A program made the translations under genes and the position numbers. A stretch of 34,747 nt of DNA, from contig VXRG01000041.1 of the NCBI GenBank assembly GCA_009838625.1, positions 1-34,747 of the forward strand, read 5' to 3'. This document shows positions 23,216 through 31,947 of this stretch, piece after piece. The DNA comes from Caldilineaceae bacterium SB0664_bin_27. GTDB taxonomy: Bacteria; Chloroflexota; Anaerolineae; Caldilineales; Caldilineaceae. Within the stretch, counting starts at the first letter, position 1. The number at the start of each line of letters is the position of its first letter. The notes below the pieces were generated by a model. The model ran no database searches. It was given only the letters and a program-made list of their open reading frames with translations, and had not been told where the DNA came from.

Positions 23216-25591
23216 TCAGTTTCTGCCTACCGATTTCGCCCGATATTCGGCGGCCAGCGCGGCAATGCGGGAATCCCCGGGCGCCAATTCCGCCGCTTTC
23301 TCAAGTCCGGCAAGTACGGCCGGATCATCGCGGTCAAGTAGGAAACGGCCCCAAGCCACCAGGGCATGGATATCGGCTCTTTCCGGCTGAACAATCAGCG
23401 CGTTATTCCCGTACTGGGTCAGGAGGAGGCCAACTGTCTGATCGAATCCAAAGGCTGCCGAGTCGACAGGAATCGGCGCAATACTGAACAGGGTAGAAGG
23501 GCCCATTGCCCACAGAACTTCGAAGGAGAAGTCCCAGTCGCCGGCAAACACGTGGCTTAAGAGCGGGAATGGGCTGGAAGCGGCAAGCTGGCGGCTCACG
23601 TCCAGATGGTGTCGAATCCAGAGAGCGTTCCAGTGGACCGTCGGGTCAGCAGGGGCCGCGATTTTGGCCCGCTCGATTTCGTCCAGCGCGTCTGCGTACA
23701 GTCCCGCCTCGGCTAAGGACAGGGCATGGCTGTTTATGGCTCGCAAATGGAGCGGTCGGTCATCCGGCAATAGCCTGGGTGCTGCTTCCACCAGTTTCTC
23801 ACCATCCCAGTGGAAGAAGCGCGCCAAGTAGAGCTGCAGGCCGCAGGCGTAACAGAAAATGTATGGATCGCTGTTGTTCAACAGTAGATCCAATTGGCCG
23901 TCGGCGTTCAAGTCGACTATCGACCCGGCGTCCGGGATACTGTTGAAGCTGCTGATGACAAGTGACAGCCGCTGTCCGTCCCAGCGCAAGACCTCAAGAC
24001 AGCCTCCATGCGCGCCTGCCCCACCCTGGACGGCCAGCCAGAGGCCTGAAGGTTCGATGGAAACCTGTTTCAAGGAGTGTTCGTCAAGGTAGTCAACACA
24101 GTCGAGCTCCTCGCGGCCCAACTCCAACCAGCCGGTCTCCCGGGCCTCGTGGATCGACACAATGTGCGAGGCAGAATCACTCTGGGGCGGGAGCCCGAAT
24201 GAATTGGCGGCAAACAACGTGGTCTCGCCTGACGATACAAGCTGCTGCACAGCCACACCGCGCGCCGGATCCTGTTCCGATCCGTATTCGCTGGCCAGCC
24301 GTTCACGCAGCGACTGTATACCAGGGAGTGGGGAAGGCGCAGGCGCCGCCGCAACTGTACCGGGTCGGCTCTCCAAGGCTTCAGCCAGTTCTTCGAACCG
24401 GCTGTCCTCTGTCGCAAATTCCGCCGCCAGTTGCATGCCCGACTGAACTGCCGGATCGTTTGGCTCGAGTAAGAAGCGTCCCCATGCTCCCAGCGCGTGA
24501 ACGGCCGCCCGTTCCGGTTGCAGCGCCAAAGCAGTATCGGAAAACTGGGCCAGAAGCACGCCTACGACATGCTCGAACCCCGATGCCGCAGAGCCGGCCG
24601 GTATCGGCGCGTCGCTTACAAGGGTTGTCATACCCACGTCCAATAGGTCGTCAAATGCCGTTTCCCAGTCGCCCGCGAAGACGTGGTTCAGCAGGGGGAA
24701 GGAACTGGTGGAAGCCTCTTCCCGGCTGGCTTCAAGGTGGTGGCGGATCCAGACAGCGTTCCAGGAGACTGTGGCGTTTTCGAGCGCGATGGCCTCTGCG
24801 CGTTCGATCTGCTCCAGCGCGTCGGCGAACAGGCTGGCGGCGGCCAGATCCACCGCCCGATTGTTGAAAGAGCGCAGTTCAGCGGGCTGATCGTCGGCCA
24901 AGGGAGTCGGCGATACTTCCTTAAGCCTCTGCCCATCCCAATAGAAGAGCTGCGCCCAGTACTGTCGAACGCCGCAAGCGTAGCAGAAGATGTAGGGGTC
25001 GCTGTTGTTCAGCAGCAGGTCCAACTGGCCGTCCCCATCAAGATCGGTGACCGAGCCGGCATCCGGACTGCTGCTGAATCCGCTGATGATGACCGACAGA
25101 TTCTCGCCATCCCAACGCAGCAGTTCAAGGCAACCGCTGTGAGCGCCGACACCGCCGGTAACCTTCAGCCACAGGTCGACAGGATCCATGAAAACCTGCT
25201 CAACTGAGAACTCATTCAGGTATTCGGCGCACTCAAGTTCCACGCGGCCCAAGGCCTCCCAGCCATCGGGTCCGGCGGTGTGGATCCACACCTTTTGTCT
25301 GAACGAAGGATTGTCCGGAGGAAAGCCGTGCGTGTGGGAAACGAAGAGAGGTTCTTCACTGCCGGCGGTCGCTACCGGTTGCACGGTTACGAGCGGGCCC
25401 AAATCCTGGACCAGGCCGCTCTCGGCGGCAAGTTGGTTCGCCAACTCAGCCAGCCCGGCTGCGTCGACAGACCGCGCCGAGTCCGTAGGCGTTGCGCCAA
25501 CCGGCCACATGACAGGCTGTGTACAGCCGCCGACCAGAAGCGTCAGCAAGAGTGCAAAAGAGAATACTCGCCGCAGGGGGGGAAGTGGCAT
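23216..25591 (-). CDS. Large lipoprotein made of two homologous halves
   Basis: I do not recognise a named family for this 791-residue protein. It has a signal peptide with lipobox LVGGC (Cys23), then two halves of about 370 residues that align along their length. Each half has a strand-rich N-terminal part, a calcium-loop-like element (DLDGDGQLD at 183-191; DLNADGQLD in the second), the identical segment LLLNNSDPYIFCYACG with a CxxC pair (Cys203/Cys206 and Cys580/Cys583), and a helical TPR-like C-terminal part (ADALEQIERAEA; ADALDEIERAKI). I chose ATG 25591 because GGAG stands six bases before it. The calcium loop recalls FG-GAP/VCBS repeats. A surface binding or scaffold role is inferred. 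Confidence 0.85.
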   Translation of the reverse strand: MPLPPLRRVFSFALLLTLLVGGCTQPVMWPVGATPTDSARSVDAAGLAELANQLAAESGLVQDLGPLVTVQPVATAGSEEPLFVSHTHGFPPDNPSFRQKVWIHTAGPDGWEALGRVELECAEYLNEFSVEQVFMDPVDLWLKVTGGVGAHSGCLELLRWDGENLSVIISGFSSSPDAGSVTDLDGDGQLDLLLNNSDPYIFCYACGVRQYWAQLFYWDGQRLKEVSPTPLADDQPAELRSFNNRAVDLAAASLFADALEQIERAEAIALENATVSWNAVWIRHHLEASREEASTSSFPLLNHVFAGDWETAFDDLLDVGMTTLVSDAPIPAGSAASGFEHVVGVLLAQFSDTALALQPERAAVHALGAWGRFLLEPNDPAVQSGMQLAAEFATEDSRFEELAEALESRPGTVAAAPAPSPLPGIQSLRERLASEYGSEQDPARGVAVQQLVSSGETTLFAANSFGLPPQSDSASHIVSIHEARETGWLELGREELDCVDYLDEHSLKQVSIEPSGLWLAVQGGAGAHGGCLEVLRWDGQRLSLVISSFNSIPDAGSIVDLNADGQLDLLLNNSDPYIFCYACGLQLYLARFFHWDGEKLVEAAPRLLPDDRPLHLRAINSHALSLAEAGLYADALDEIERAKIAAPADPTVHWNALWIRHHLDVSRQLAASSPFPLLSHVFAGDWDFSFEVLWAMGPSTLFSIAPIPVDSAAFGFDQTVGLLLTQYGNNALIVQPERADIHALVAWGRFLLDRDDPAVLAGLEKAAELAPGDSRIAALAAEYRAKSVGRN

Positions 25592-25677
25592 GGTATACTC
25601 CATCAAACAGCCAAAAGGTTGCCTGGCTTTTTCTCAAAAAAGGAGGACCGTCCCCGCTCCCCCTCTTTGCATGACAA

Positions 25678-25698
25678 ATGCACGCTTCACACGTGCAT
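25678..25698. repeat. Short perfect hairpin upstream of the lipoprotein gene
   Basis: ATGCACG at 25678-25684 is the reverse complement of CGTGCAT at 25692-25698, with the loop CTTCACA. It lies about 90 bases before the lipoprotein start, a position suitable for an operator. No T-run follows on either strand. Confidence 0.45.
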
Positions 25699-25891
25699 CA
25701 CGTCTGAGCGCCAGCCAGCCTATTTCAGGATAACTGAGGATTCAACAACTGGCTAAATGGCACCTAAATCTCTATCTCTACTCTGAGATTCGTGTTCGAC
25801 AATTGAACGGATACTGCAGCCTGCACGTTTCCTGACGGCCAGACTCGACCACTTACCGAAGGCGAAAACAGGGCCTATCGACCAACCGAGT

Positions 25892-25960
25892 CCCAACCTT
25901 GGCGCAGCCGGCAATTGGTGAACTGCCGGTGAAACCCTCCGAAGGCGCCAAGGCCCAACC
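25892..25960. repeat. Nested palindrome flanked by CCCAACC direct repeats
   Basis: An outer 9-base-pair stem (CCTTGGCGC at 25897-25905 with GCGCCAAGG at 25945-25953) encloses an inner 6-base-pair stem (CCGGCA at 25908-25913 with TGCCGG at 25924-25929). CCCAACC flanks it at 25892-25898 and 25954-25960. The form fits a small palindromic mobile repeat with target duplication, or a folded non-coding RNA. Confidence 0.6.
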
Positions 25961-26280
25961 TCCCATCAACGCGTTACCTGCTTTAGCACGTCGCAACCGC
26001 AATCGCGGGCACGCTTCGCTGACAGCTTGGTCTCCTACACAGGTGTTGCACGTCGAAAGAAGTAGAGCAGGACGCATCAGAGCAGTGCCCGGCAATGGAG
26101 AATTGGAAGGCGTTGTTCTGACCGCCGAACCCCTCCGCAGAGGCAATTATGCCGCGCGCGCTGACTATATCACGGTTCCTGCATAGCGCAAAGTGGCATT
26201 CTGAGCGGAACAAGGGCCTGCAGCCACTCGTCAAATCTTTCAAGAACCGTTTTGGGATCGCAACGCGGCCGGCCTGGCTA

Positions 26281-27081
26281 ATGAACAACACCGATCCAAT
26301 AGAGGCTCTTCGGCTCAACTACATAGAGTACTTCAGACTTTTCCACGGCCAGCATGGGATCCGTACGCATGTTGACCAGGAGACCGCGTGGATCGTGGCT
26401 AATGGGCCGCCTGGAAACCACATTTTGCGCTCCAAACTGCCTGCAGCGTCAGCAGAGGACAAGATCGACGCGCTCATTTCCAGGATCAGCGCATTGACAG
26501 GAGGCATCCGCTGGCTGATTTTTCCTCAGGACCGGCCGCGAGACTTGCGCGCAAGGCTGACGCAAAGAGGGCTGTCAACAGGAAGGGGAGATCTTTGGAT
26601 GTTCCGGCAGCTGCAGCAAATTCCTGATGACAGGCATCACCCTCAACTTTGCATCAGCTCCGTTCAGGACATGCCGGGCCTGAGGGCCTGGTGGACGGCC
26701 TCGGCCCAAGGCTTCGGCACGACCCAGCGAGCCGCCCAGCCCTGGTACGATGCCTTCCGACGCCGCGGATTCGGCCCGAAAACTAATGTCACCAATTTCA
26801 TCGGACATCTTGACAGGAAGGCGGTAACGACTGCCACCTTGATTCTGGCTCACAGCATGGCAGGAATCTATGATCTTTCGACGGTCCCGGACTACCGAGG
26901 GCAAGGCCTTGCCAGTGCACTCGTTACCCACCTGTTGCAACAGGCCAGAGAGCGCGGGTATTCCCATGCAGGCCTGCAGACAGGCGACGCAGAGCAGCTA
27001 TACCAAAGCCTGGGTTTCGAAACCGGATTCCAGGAAGAAGAGTTCTTCTGGGCTGCAGACGATCCAGAAGAGAAGCGATGA
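26281..27081 (+). CDS. GNAT-family N-acetyltransferase
   Basis: The 266-residue protein has a C-terminal GNAT acetyl-CoA-binding domain with the motif A signature RGQGLASAL at about residues 206-214, preceded by the IYDLSTVPDY strand and followed by LQTGDAEQLYQSLGF. The N-terminal half resembles the extra domain of two-part GNAT proteins (HILRSKL ... GIRWLIFPQDRPRDL). I chose ATG 26281, where this conserved part starts; an ATG at 26149 has an AGAGG site and would add 44 residues without family features. The substrate is unknown. The MATE transporter gene follows on the same strand. Confidence 0.82.
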   Translation: MNNTDPIEALRLNYIEYFRLFHGQHGIRTHVDQETAWIVANGPPGNHILRSKLPAASAEDKIDALISRISALTGGIRWLIFPQDRPRDLRARLTQRGLSTGRGDLWMFRQLQQIPDDRHHPQLCISSVQDMPGLRAWWTASAQGFGTTQRAAQPWYDAFRRRGFGPKTNVTNFIGHLDRKAVTTATLILAHSMAGIYDLSTVPDYRGQGLASALVTHLLQQARERGYSHAGLQTGDAEQLYQSLGFETGFQEEEFFWAADDPEEKR

Positions 27082-27147
27082 TAATCACAGCCGTAGAAAA
27101 ATGCGGACGGGCCGACTGTCTGATACACTTAATCCCACTGTGTCTGT

Positions 27148-27166
27148 AGCCCTTCATCTGAGGGCT
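27148..27166 (+). promoter_or_regulatory. Hairpin before the MATE gene
   Basis: AGCCCT at 27148-27153 pairs with AGGGCT at 27161-27166 around TCATCTG, ending just before the ribosome site GGGGAG (27171-27176). It has no T-run, so it is a leader hairpin rather than a terminator of the acetyltransferase gene. Confidence 0.4.
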
Positions 27167-27183
27167 TCATGGGGAGTATTGGC

Positions 27184-28614
27184 ATGAGTGAACCGGCTTC
27201 CGGCGCTGTGGCCGCAGGTCCGACGGCGTCCCCGCGGCCGACCGCGCAAAAGCGGGTCTTCAATCTGGCCTGGCCTGTCATCGGCGAGAGCTTCCTCGAG
27301 ACGATGTTGATGGTCGTCGATACCTGGATGGTCGCCCAGCTGAGTACGGCGGCGATTGCCGGGGTCGGCACCTCTGTGCAGGTTCTCTTCTTTATCATCG
27401 CCGCGCTGGGCGCACTGAGCGTCGGCAGCAGCGTACTGGTTGCTCAGGCTTACGGCGCCGGCAAGCTGGTGGAGGCTGCGCGGCTGGCACGGCAGTCAAT
27501 AGTCTGGAGTGTAATTCTTTCTCTCCCGCTGGCACTTGTCGGGTTCTTCCTGGAGGGTCCGGTGATCGGCCTGTTCGGCGTTGAGGCGGACGTGGCCCGC
27601 ATCGGCAAGGAGTATCTGCAAGTCACGATTGCAACTGTCGTCGTGCTAATCGTACTCATGATAGGCGGAGGCGCACTGCGGGGACTGGGCGATTCGCAGA
27701 CCCCGATGCGGGTGACAGCGCTGGCCAATTTCGTCAACGTCTTCTTGACCTACGGTCTGATTTTCGGTGTGGCCGGTCTGCCAGGGCTTGGCGCGGTAGG
27801 CAGCGCCTGGGGAACCTTTCTCTCCCGCCTTCTCGCCGCGATCCTTCTCCTGATCGTTATGTGGCGGGGCCGGCAGGGCGTGTCCATTTCCGGACGCATC
27901 AACAACTGGTTGCCCGAAATCAGTGTGGCCAACTCTGTGCTGCGTATAGGCGTACCGGCCGCTCTGGAGCAGCTTCTGACCTCTGCCGCTTTTACATCGA
28001 TGACGGCCATCGTCGCTTCACTGGGAACCGCGGCCCTGGCCTCCCACCGTATTGCGTTCAACGTTCTCTCCTTGTCCTTTCTCCCCGGTTTCGGCTTCGC
28101 CATTGCCGCCACAGCCCTGGTAGGGCAATCTGTCGGTGCACGCGAACCGAAAGAGGGGGCAGAAGCCGCGTCAATCGCCACGCGCTGGGCAGTGGTTTGG
28201 ATGGCTGTTATGGGGGCCGTCTCCTACTTCCTGGCAGAGCCGATATTGCGACTGTTCAGTCAGGATCCTGCCGTCGTGAGCGACGGCGTTGACGCGATAA
28301 GGGTGGTGGCCCTGGCCCAACCCTTCTGGGCAATACTGTTTGTTCAGTCGGGCGCTCTGCGTGGAATGGGCAACACAAGCTTTCCCCTGCGAGCAAATAC
28401 CGGGGGCATCTGGGCTACGATGATTATCGCCTGGGTGGCGGTTAACTATTTCGATGGTGGTATCACCAGAGTATGGGGAGTCTTTCTCATCACTTCTCCT
28501 GTCATGGCGGTAATTCTCTGGAAACGCTTCAGTCGTGCTGTCAGGGAGTGGTCGGACCAGGTGGAAGGCGAACCCCATCAAATTGGGCAGACAGAGGCGG
28601 CCGTCTCACAATAG
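27184..28614 (+). CDS. MATE-family efflux transporter
   Basis: The 476-residue protein is a multidrug and toxic compound extrusion antiporter of the NorM/DinF superfamily, with about twelve hydrophobic segments in two similar halves. Typical family features include LAWPVIGESFLETMLMVVD at the first helix (a P-x6-20 block) and GAGxLGG-like MIGGGALRGLGDSQTP, with the second-half counterpart QSGALRGMGNTSFP. I chose ATG 27184 (MSEPASG) because GGGGAG lies at a good distance; an ATG at 27169 is in frame but overlaps that site. The substrate and coupling ion cannot be read. A hairpin overlaps its stop. Confidence 0.93.
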   Translation: MSEPASGAVAAGPTASPRPTAQKRVFNLAWPVIGESFLETMLMVVDTWMVAQLSTAAIAGVGTSVQVLFFIIAALGALSVGSSVLVAQAYGAGKLVEAARLARQSIVWSVILSLPLALVGFFLEGPVIGLFGVEADVARIGKEYLQVTIATVVVLIVLMIGGGALRGLGDSQTPMRVTALANFVNVFLTYGLIFGVAGLPGLGAVGSAWGTFLSRLLAAILLLIVMWRGRQGVSISGRINNWLPEISVANSVLRIGVPAALEQLLTSAAFTSMTAIVASLGTAALASHRIAFNVLSLSFLPGFGFAIAATALVGQSVGAREPKEGAEAASIATRWAVVWMAVMGAVSYFLAEPILRLFSQDPAVVSDGVDAIRVVALAQPFWAILFVQSGALRGMGNTSFPLRANTGGIWATMIIAWVAVNYFDGGITRVWGVFLITSPVMAVILWKRFSRAVREWSDQVEGEPHQIGQTEAAVSQ

Positions 28615-28633
28615 CTCTCCCTCCGGGAGGAGC
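28614..28633 (+). terminator. GC-rich hairpin at the MATE stop codon
   Basis: GCTCTCCC (28614-28621) pairs with GGGAGGAGC (28625-28633) around TCC, with one bulged base. It begins at the last base of the stop codon. No T-run follows, so it may be a 3' stabiliser rather than a true terminator. Confidence 0.35.
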
Positions 28634-28799
28634 GAAGCCTTCCCTGCATCACCACAGGCGTGCCGGCAAAGCTTCTCCTCAACCGCCGGATCAGGCTGTT
28701 GCTGTCAACGTGAAAAGAGTGATTTCTTTCTAACATCCACGTTCTTCTATTGGCCGGATACCGGACGACTTCTGAACCCGGCCGCACAGGCTCCAGCAA

Positions 28800-29420
28800 A
28801 TGAACCGGGAATATCCGATACCCGCTGCAAGTCGCAGAGTCGACGAGAAGATCCGGCGCAGCCATTTCATTACGACGGTGGGGCCGGCGGCGAGCGTCGA
28901 AGAGGCGCGGGCATTCATCAAAGAGGTACGGGCCGAGTTTGACACGGCCAACCACAACTGTTGGGCCTATGTCGTCGGCCCGCCGGGATCGACCGGCCAC
29001 GCCGGTATGAGCGATGACGGTGAACCGCACGGCACGGCAGGCAGACCAATGCTCACCGTGCTCCTCCATAGCGGAATCGGCGATATTGTCGCGGTAGTCA
29101 CCCGTTTCTGGGGGGGTGTAAAGCTTGGCAAAGGGGGACTGGTAAGGGCTTACAGTGGGGGCGTCAAATCTGCCCTGGAGTCCCTGCCCAGAATAGAGAA
29201 GATGCCAATGGCGGAGTTGGAGGCCGTCATCGGCTACAGCGAGGTGACCCTTTTTCAGCGCATGTTACCTGAGTTCTCCGCCCAGGTCGTGGTTTCCGAC
29301 TTCGCTGTCGCGGTCTCTTACCGGCTGCAAATGCCGTCCAAGCACGTGGACACCTTCAAGGTTCGCCTGGCCGATCTGACGAATGGTCAGGCGCAGGTGA
29401 CTGTTCACCGTGCGGACTGA
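28800..29420 (+). CDS. yigZ: IMPACT/YigZ family protein
   Basis: The 206-residue protein belongs to the UPF0029/IMPACT family, with an N-terminal IMPACT domain (FITTVGPAASVEEARAF, NHNCWAYVVG, DDGEPHGTAGRPML, VVTRFWGGVKLGKGGL) and a C-terminal DUF1949-type ferredoxin-like domain. Bacterial members are thought to be linked to translation or nucleic-acid binding; the biochemical role is unsettled. The start at ATG 28800 has no clear ribosome site. Its last 65 bases overlap the end of the convergent HAD gene. Confidence 0.92.
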   Translation: MNREYPIPAASRRVDEKIRRSHFITTVGPAASVEEARAFIKEVRAEFDTANHNCWAYVVGPPGSTGHAGMSDDGEPHGTAGRPMLTVLLHSGIGDIVAVVTRFWGGVKLGKGGLVRAYSGGVKSALESLPRIEKMPMAELEAVIGYSEVTLFQRMLPEFSAQVVVSDFAVAVSYRLQMPSKHVDTFKVRLADLTNGQAQVTVHRAD

Positions 29421-30171
29421 AATCGACCCGAATCTCGGCCACCGAATCCAGGATCAGGTCGGCCAGCGGCCCAAGATTCCTCCTGCTGCCTACTCCCGTC
29501 AGGACCCCCACTGCCAGGCCGGCGCCCGCTGATCGGGCCATACGAAGGTCGGCCACGGCGTCCCCCACCACCACTGTCTCCGCCATGGAAACGCCAACTG
29601 CTTTCGCGGCCGCGAGCAGTGGGTCGGGGGCAGGCTTGTGCCGGATTGCGCCGTCACCGCAAGCGACGAAGTCTACAAATCGGGACAGGTGAAACCTGGC
29701 CAGAGCGGCTTCAGTAGGGCCGCTGTCGTCGCTGGTAATCACAGCGACGCGAACACAGTTCTCTTGGAGTGAGGAAAACAGTGCGGCCAGGTCCGTAACA
29801 GGGGAGAGATCAACCGGACCGGCGAGAATCGGCGCGAATCTCCGCCTTACCAACTCTTCGCACTTATGCCAGGGCAGCGTGGGATCCGAGAGCTGGTGAA
29901 GAACAGTTGCCGCGGCACGAACTGTGGCTTCGCTGGTGTCCGCGGCAAACGGGCCATCTTCGCTGAATGTGCCAGCGACAGTGTCGAAGCCGAGAGCGCG
30001 GCAGAGCGGGGACCATAATCTGGCCCGATTGGAAAAGGGGGACAGCAGATTGTCGACGGCTTGCAAAAAGGGCCGGCGCCAGCTGGCATTGAAATCGAAC
30101 AGTGTGCCGTCCTTGTCAAAGGAGACGAGCTTGGCGTCGAAGCGGTGTTCGCCAAAGCGGACAAGGCCCAT
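29356..30171 (-). CDS. HAD-superfamily phosphatase
   Basis: The 271-residue protein is a HAD hydrolase of the phosphoglycolate-phosphatase-like group. Motif I is FDKDGTLFDF near residues 19-28, with Asp19 the nucleophile and Asp21 the acid/base; motif II is ITSDDSG; motif III/IV is the Lys in RHKPAPDP and VVVGDAVADL. A helical cap lies between motifs I and II. Substrate not known. Its 3' end overlaps the yigZ gene by 65 bases tail to tail, which adds a Pro/Ser-rich tail not typical of the family. The LytR-CpsA-Psr gene lies 53 bases upstream on the same strand. Confidence 0.9.
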   Translation of the reverse strand: MGLVRFGEHRFDAKLVSFDKDGTLFDFNASWRRPFLQAVDNLLSPFSNRARLWSPLCRALGFDTVAGTFSEDGPFAADTSEATVRAAATVLHQLSDPTLPWHKCEELVRRRFAPILAGPVDLSPVTDLAALFSSLQENCVRVAVITSDDSGPTEAALARFHLSRFVDFVACGDGAIRHKPAPDPLLAAAKAVGVSMAETVVVGDAVADLRMARSAGAGLAVGVLTGVGSRRNLGPLADLILDSVAEIRVDFSPHGEQSPAPDHSSDRPGEP

Positions 30172-30224
30172 GGAAGGGTGCCGGATTAGCGGCGAGGTAA
30201 CGCAAGCGGAAAGAGAAACGAAGA

Positions 30225-31793
30225 CTACTGGGCGTATCCGACAATGGTGCTCAGAAAGTCCTCGCCAATGACAATTCGCAGATCTACCGATTCCCGAATC
30301 AGCAGACCGGGAAGCGAATAAAGAGTGTCCGTCAGATTGAACTGGCGGCCCAACTCCCGCACCAGCGATTCGTCCGTATTGTAGTTGACGAGAAGGGTAT
30401 TCTGATAGTCGCTGCGATCGGCGTCGCCTATCGATACGACGCGCAAGCCGCCGGCCTCCAGTTGCCGGCGCGCAAGTGCGGCGATTCCTGACTGCCCCGT
30501 GCCGTTCAGGATCTCGATCCGGACTTCCCTTGCAGCCATGACGGGAACATTGCGAGTCACATCGGCCGCCAGAAGCTCTGCAGAGCCTTGATCAGCGTCT
30601 GTTCCCGTACGGGGTTGAATCTGAGGAATAGGGACGGCAGATGAATCTGCCACCTTACTCGGCGCTTCCGACGGATAAAAGAACTTCCTGAGTTCAGGAC
30701 GGATCAGGTCGCGATCGGGGAGCAGTATCCAGGCGCCATTTGCGCTATAGCTTTCCTCACCGTAGCGGTCGTCCAACACCAAAGTCCTCAGATCAAAGGA
30801 GTTGGAGCTCACATAATAGGCGATTTCTGCCGCCGTCTGCGGATGCATGTCGGTTTGAACGCTTCCCCAAGTGGTACTCAGCAGCTGCGGCGCCTTCATT
30901 ATCAGCGTCGGAATCATCTCCGCGGACATTACCTTATCCGCAATCGCGCGAATCAGTTGCTGCTGCCGCGCGGCGCGTCCGTAATCGCTGTCCATGTTCC
31001 GTGTACGCGCGTACTTCAGTGCCGTCTGCCCGTCCAGCACCCGTGTTCCCGCCTCCAGATGGAATGTCTGGTATCCGTAATCGGCGGTCGGATACTCCGG
31101 GTCGTGAATGGTCTGGGGCACATGGACGGTGATGCCGCCTATTTCGTCGACGAAGCGTACAAATCCGTTGAAGTCGGCCTGAACAAAGTACTCTACCGGC
31201 TGACCGATAAAGCTGCTTACGGTATCCTTGGCGAGCTGTGCGCCTCCGCCCGGATAGCCGCGCTGCTCTCCAATTGCGTACGCAGTATTGATCTTCGACG
31301 TCAGATTGTAGCCCGGAATCGGTACCCAGAGATCTCTTGGAAGAGAGATCATGCCGGCCGTGTGTCTTCTCAGGTCAAGCGTGAGCAGCAGCAACGTATC
31401 TGTGCGAGGAGGTTCATCGCCGTCAATTCGCTCGTCCGACCCCAGCAGCAGAATGTTGACCTTGGTGTCCGATGCACCGGCCTCTTCAGGTACGGCCTGC
31501 GACTCGACGCTTTGGGCAGCGACAGTTTCCTGCGCGCCCGTATTGCCGGCGTCCACGCTTGCGATAGACAAGTCGGGGAGGTCGGACGTCACAACGGGTA
31601 CGCTGTTGCTTTGAGCGTAGTCGCGGGCGAGGCCGCCGAGGACACTGCCGAGGAGGGTAGAAAGGGCCAGGATGAAGGCGGCAAAGAGCCACGCCATCGT
31701 AACCGCCGTAGATTTGCGCCAGAGACGGGTTACAACCCGGTTAAGTATTTCAGCCCCCTTTGAACTGGAGGGGGTAAAATCGAACTTCGACAT
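30225..31793 (-). CDS. LytR-CpsA-Psr (LCP) family protein
   Basis: The 522-residue membrane-anchored protein has one transmembrane segment (about residues 30-55), a linker, the LCP domain (about 112-290) and a C-terminal LytR_C domain (about 420-520, starting VRIEILNGTGQSGIA). LCP enzymes transfer polymers from lipid carriers to the cell wall or other acceptors. Hallmarks are NILLLGSDER, RTDTLLLLTLD, SLPRDLWVPIPGY, KINTAYA, and DGQTALKYARTRNMDSDYGRAARQQQLI split across the conserved arginines. A TATACT nine bases before the ATG suggests a leaderless or near-leaderless transcript. Confidence 0.94.
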   Translation of the reverse strand: MSKFDFTPSSSKGAEILNRVVTRLWRKSTAVTMAWLFAAFILALSTLLGSVLGGLARDYAQSNSVPVVTSDLPDLSIASVDAGNTGAQETVAAQSVESQAVPEEAGASDTKVNILLLGSDERIDGDEPPRTDTLLLLTLDLRRHTAGMISLPRDLWVPIPGYNLTSKINTAYAIGEQRGYPGGGAQLAKDTVSSFIGQPVEYFVQADFNGFVRFVDEIGGITVHVPQTIHDPEYPTADYGYQTFHLEAGTRVLDGQTALKYARTRNMDSDYGRAARQQQLIRAIADKVMSAEMIPTLIMKAPQLLSTTWGSVQTDMHPQTAAEIAYYVSSNSFDLRTLVLDDRYGEESYSANGAWILLPDRDLIRPELRKFFYPSEAPSKVADSSAVPIPQIQPRTGTDADQGSAELLAADVTRNVPVMAAREVRIEILNGTGQSGIAALARRQLEAGGLRVVSIGDADRSDYQNTLLVNYNTDESLVRELGRQFNLTDTLYSLPGLLIRESVDLRIVIGEDFLSTIVGYAQ

Positions 31794-31802
31794 AATGCAG
31801 GA

Positions 31803-31808
31803 AGTATA
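31803..31808 (-). promoter_or_regulatory. -10 element of the LCP gene
   Basis: TATACT on the minus strand (31808-31803) lies nine bases before the LCP ATG. Transcription from it would start at or next to the start codon. The -35 region is poor. Confidence 0.4.
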
Positions 31809-31947
31809 TCACGCTTTTGGACGCGCCGAAGAATTTTCGAAGTAGGACTGCGTGTACGTGCGGCGCTCGCCCGAAATGAAAAATCATCAAGGGGAGGAGT
31901 GTACAATCACGTCCTGAAAGCCCCGCCAATCTCTCCTGTGAACTCTA

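Larger units (their letters stand above)
25592..26280. other. Non-coding gap with several hairpins
   Basis: I see no convincing gene in this divergent gap; short open frames of about 95 codons on both strands overlap each other and match nothing I know. Visible structure includes a CTTTTTCTCAAAAAAG palindrome near 25627, a 7-base-pair ATGCACG/CGTGCAT hairpin at 25678-25698, and a nested hairpin flanked by direct repeats at 25892-25960. GCACGTCG occurs twice (about 25986 and 26046). Promoters for the lipoprotein (minus) and acetyltransferase (plus) should lie here. Confidence 0.6.

Noticed and set aside
25897..25953. Integron attC site or glycine riboswitch
   Set aside because: The flanking GTTGGG-type motifs are direct, not inverted as attC needs, and the CCGAAGG similarity to the glycine riboswitch is too short and lacks the rest of the core.
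25853..26186. Overlapping frames of 95-97 codons on both strands in the lipoprotein/GNAT gap
   Set aside because: They run through the nested palindrome, match no family and have no good start signals.
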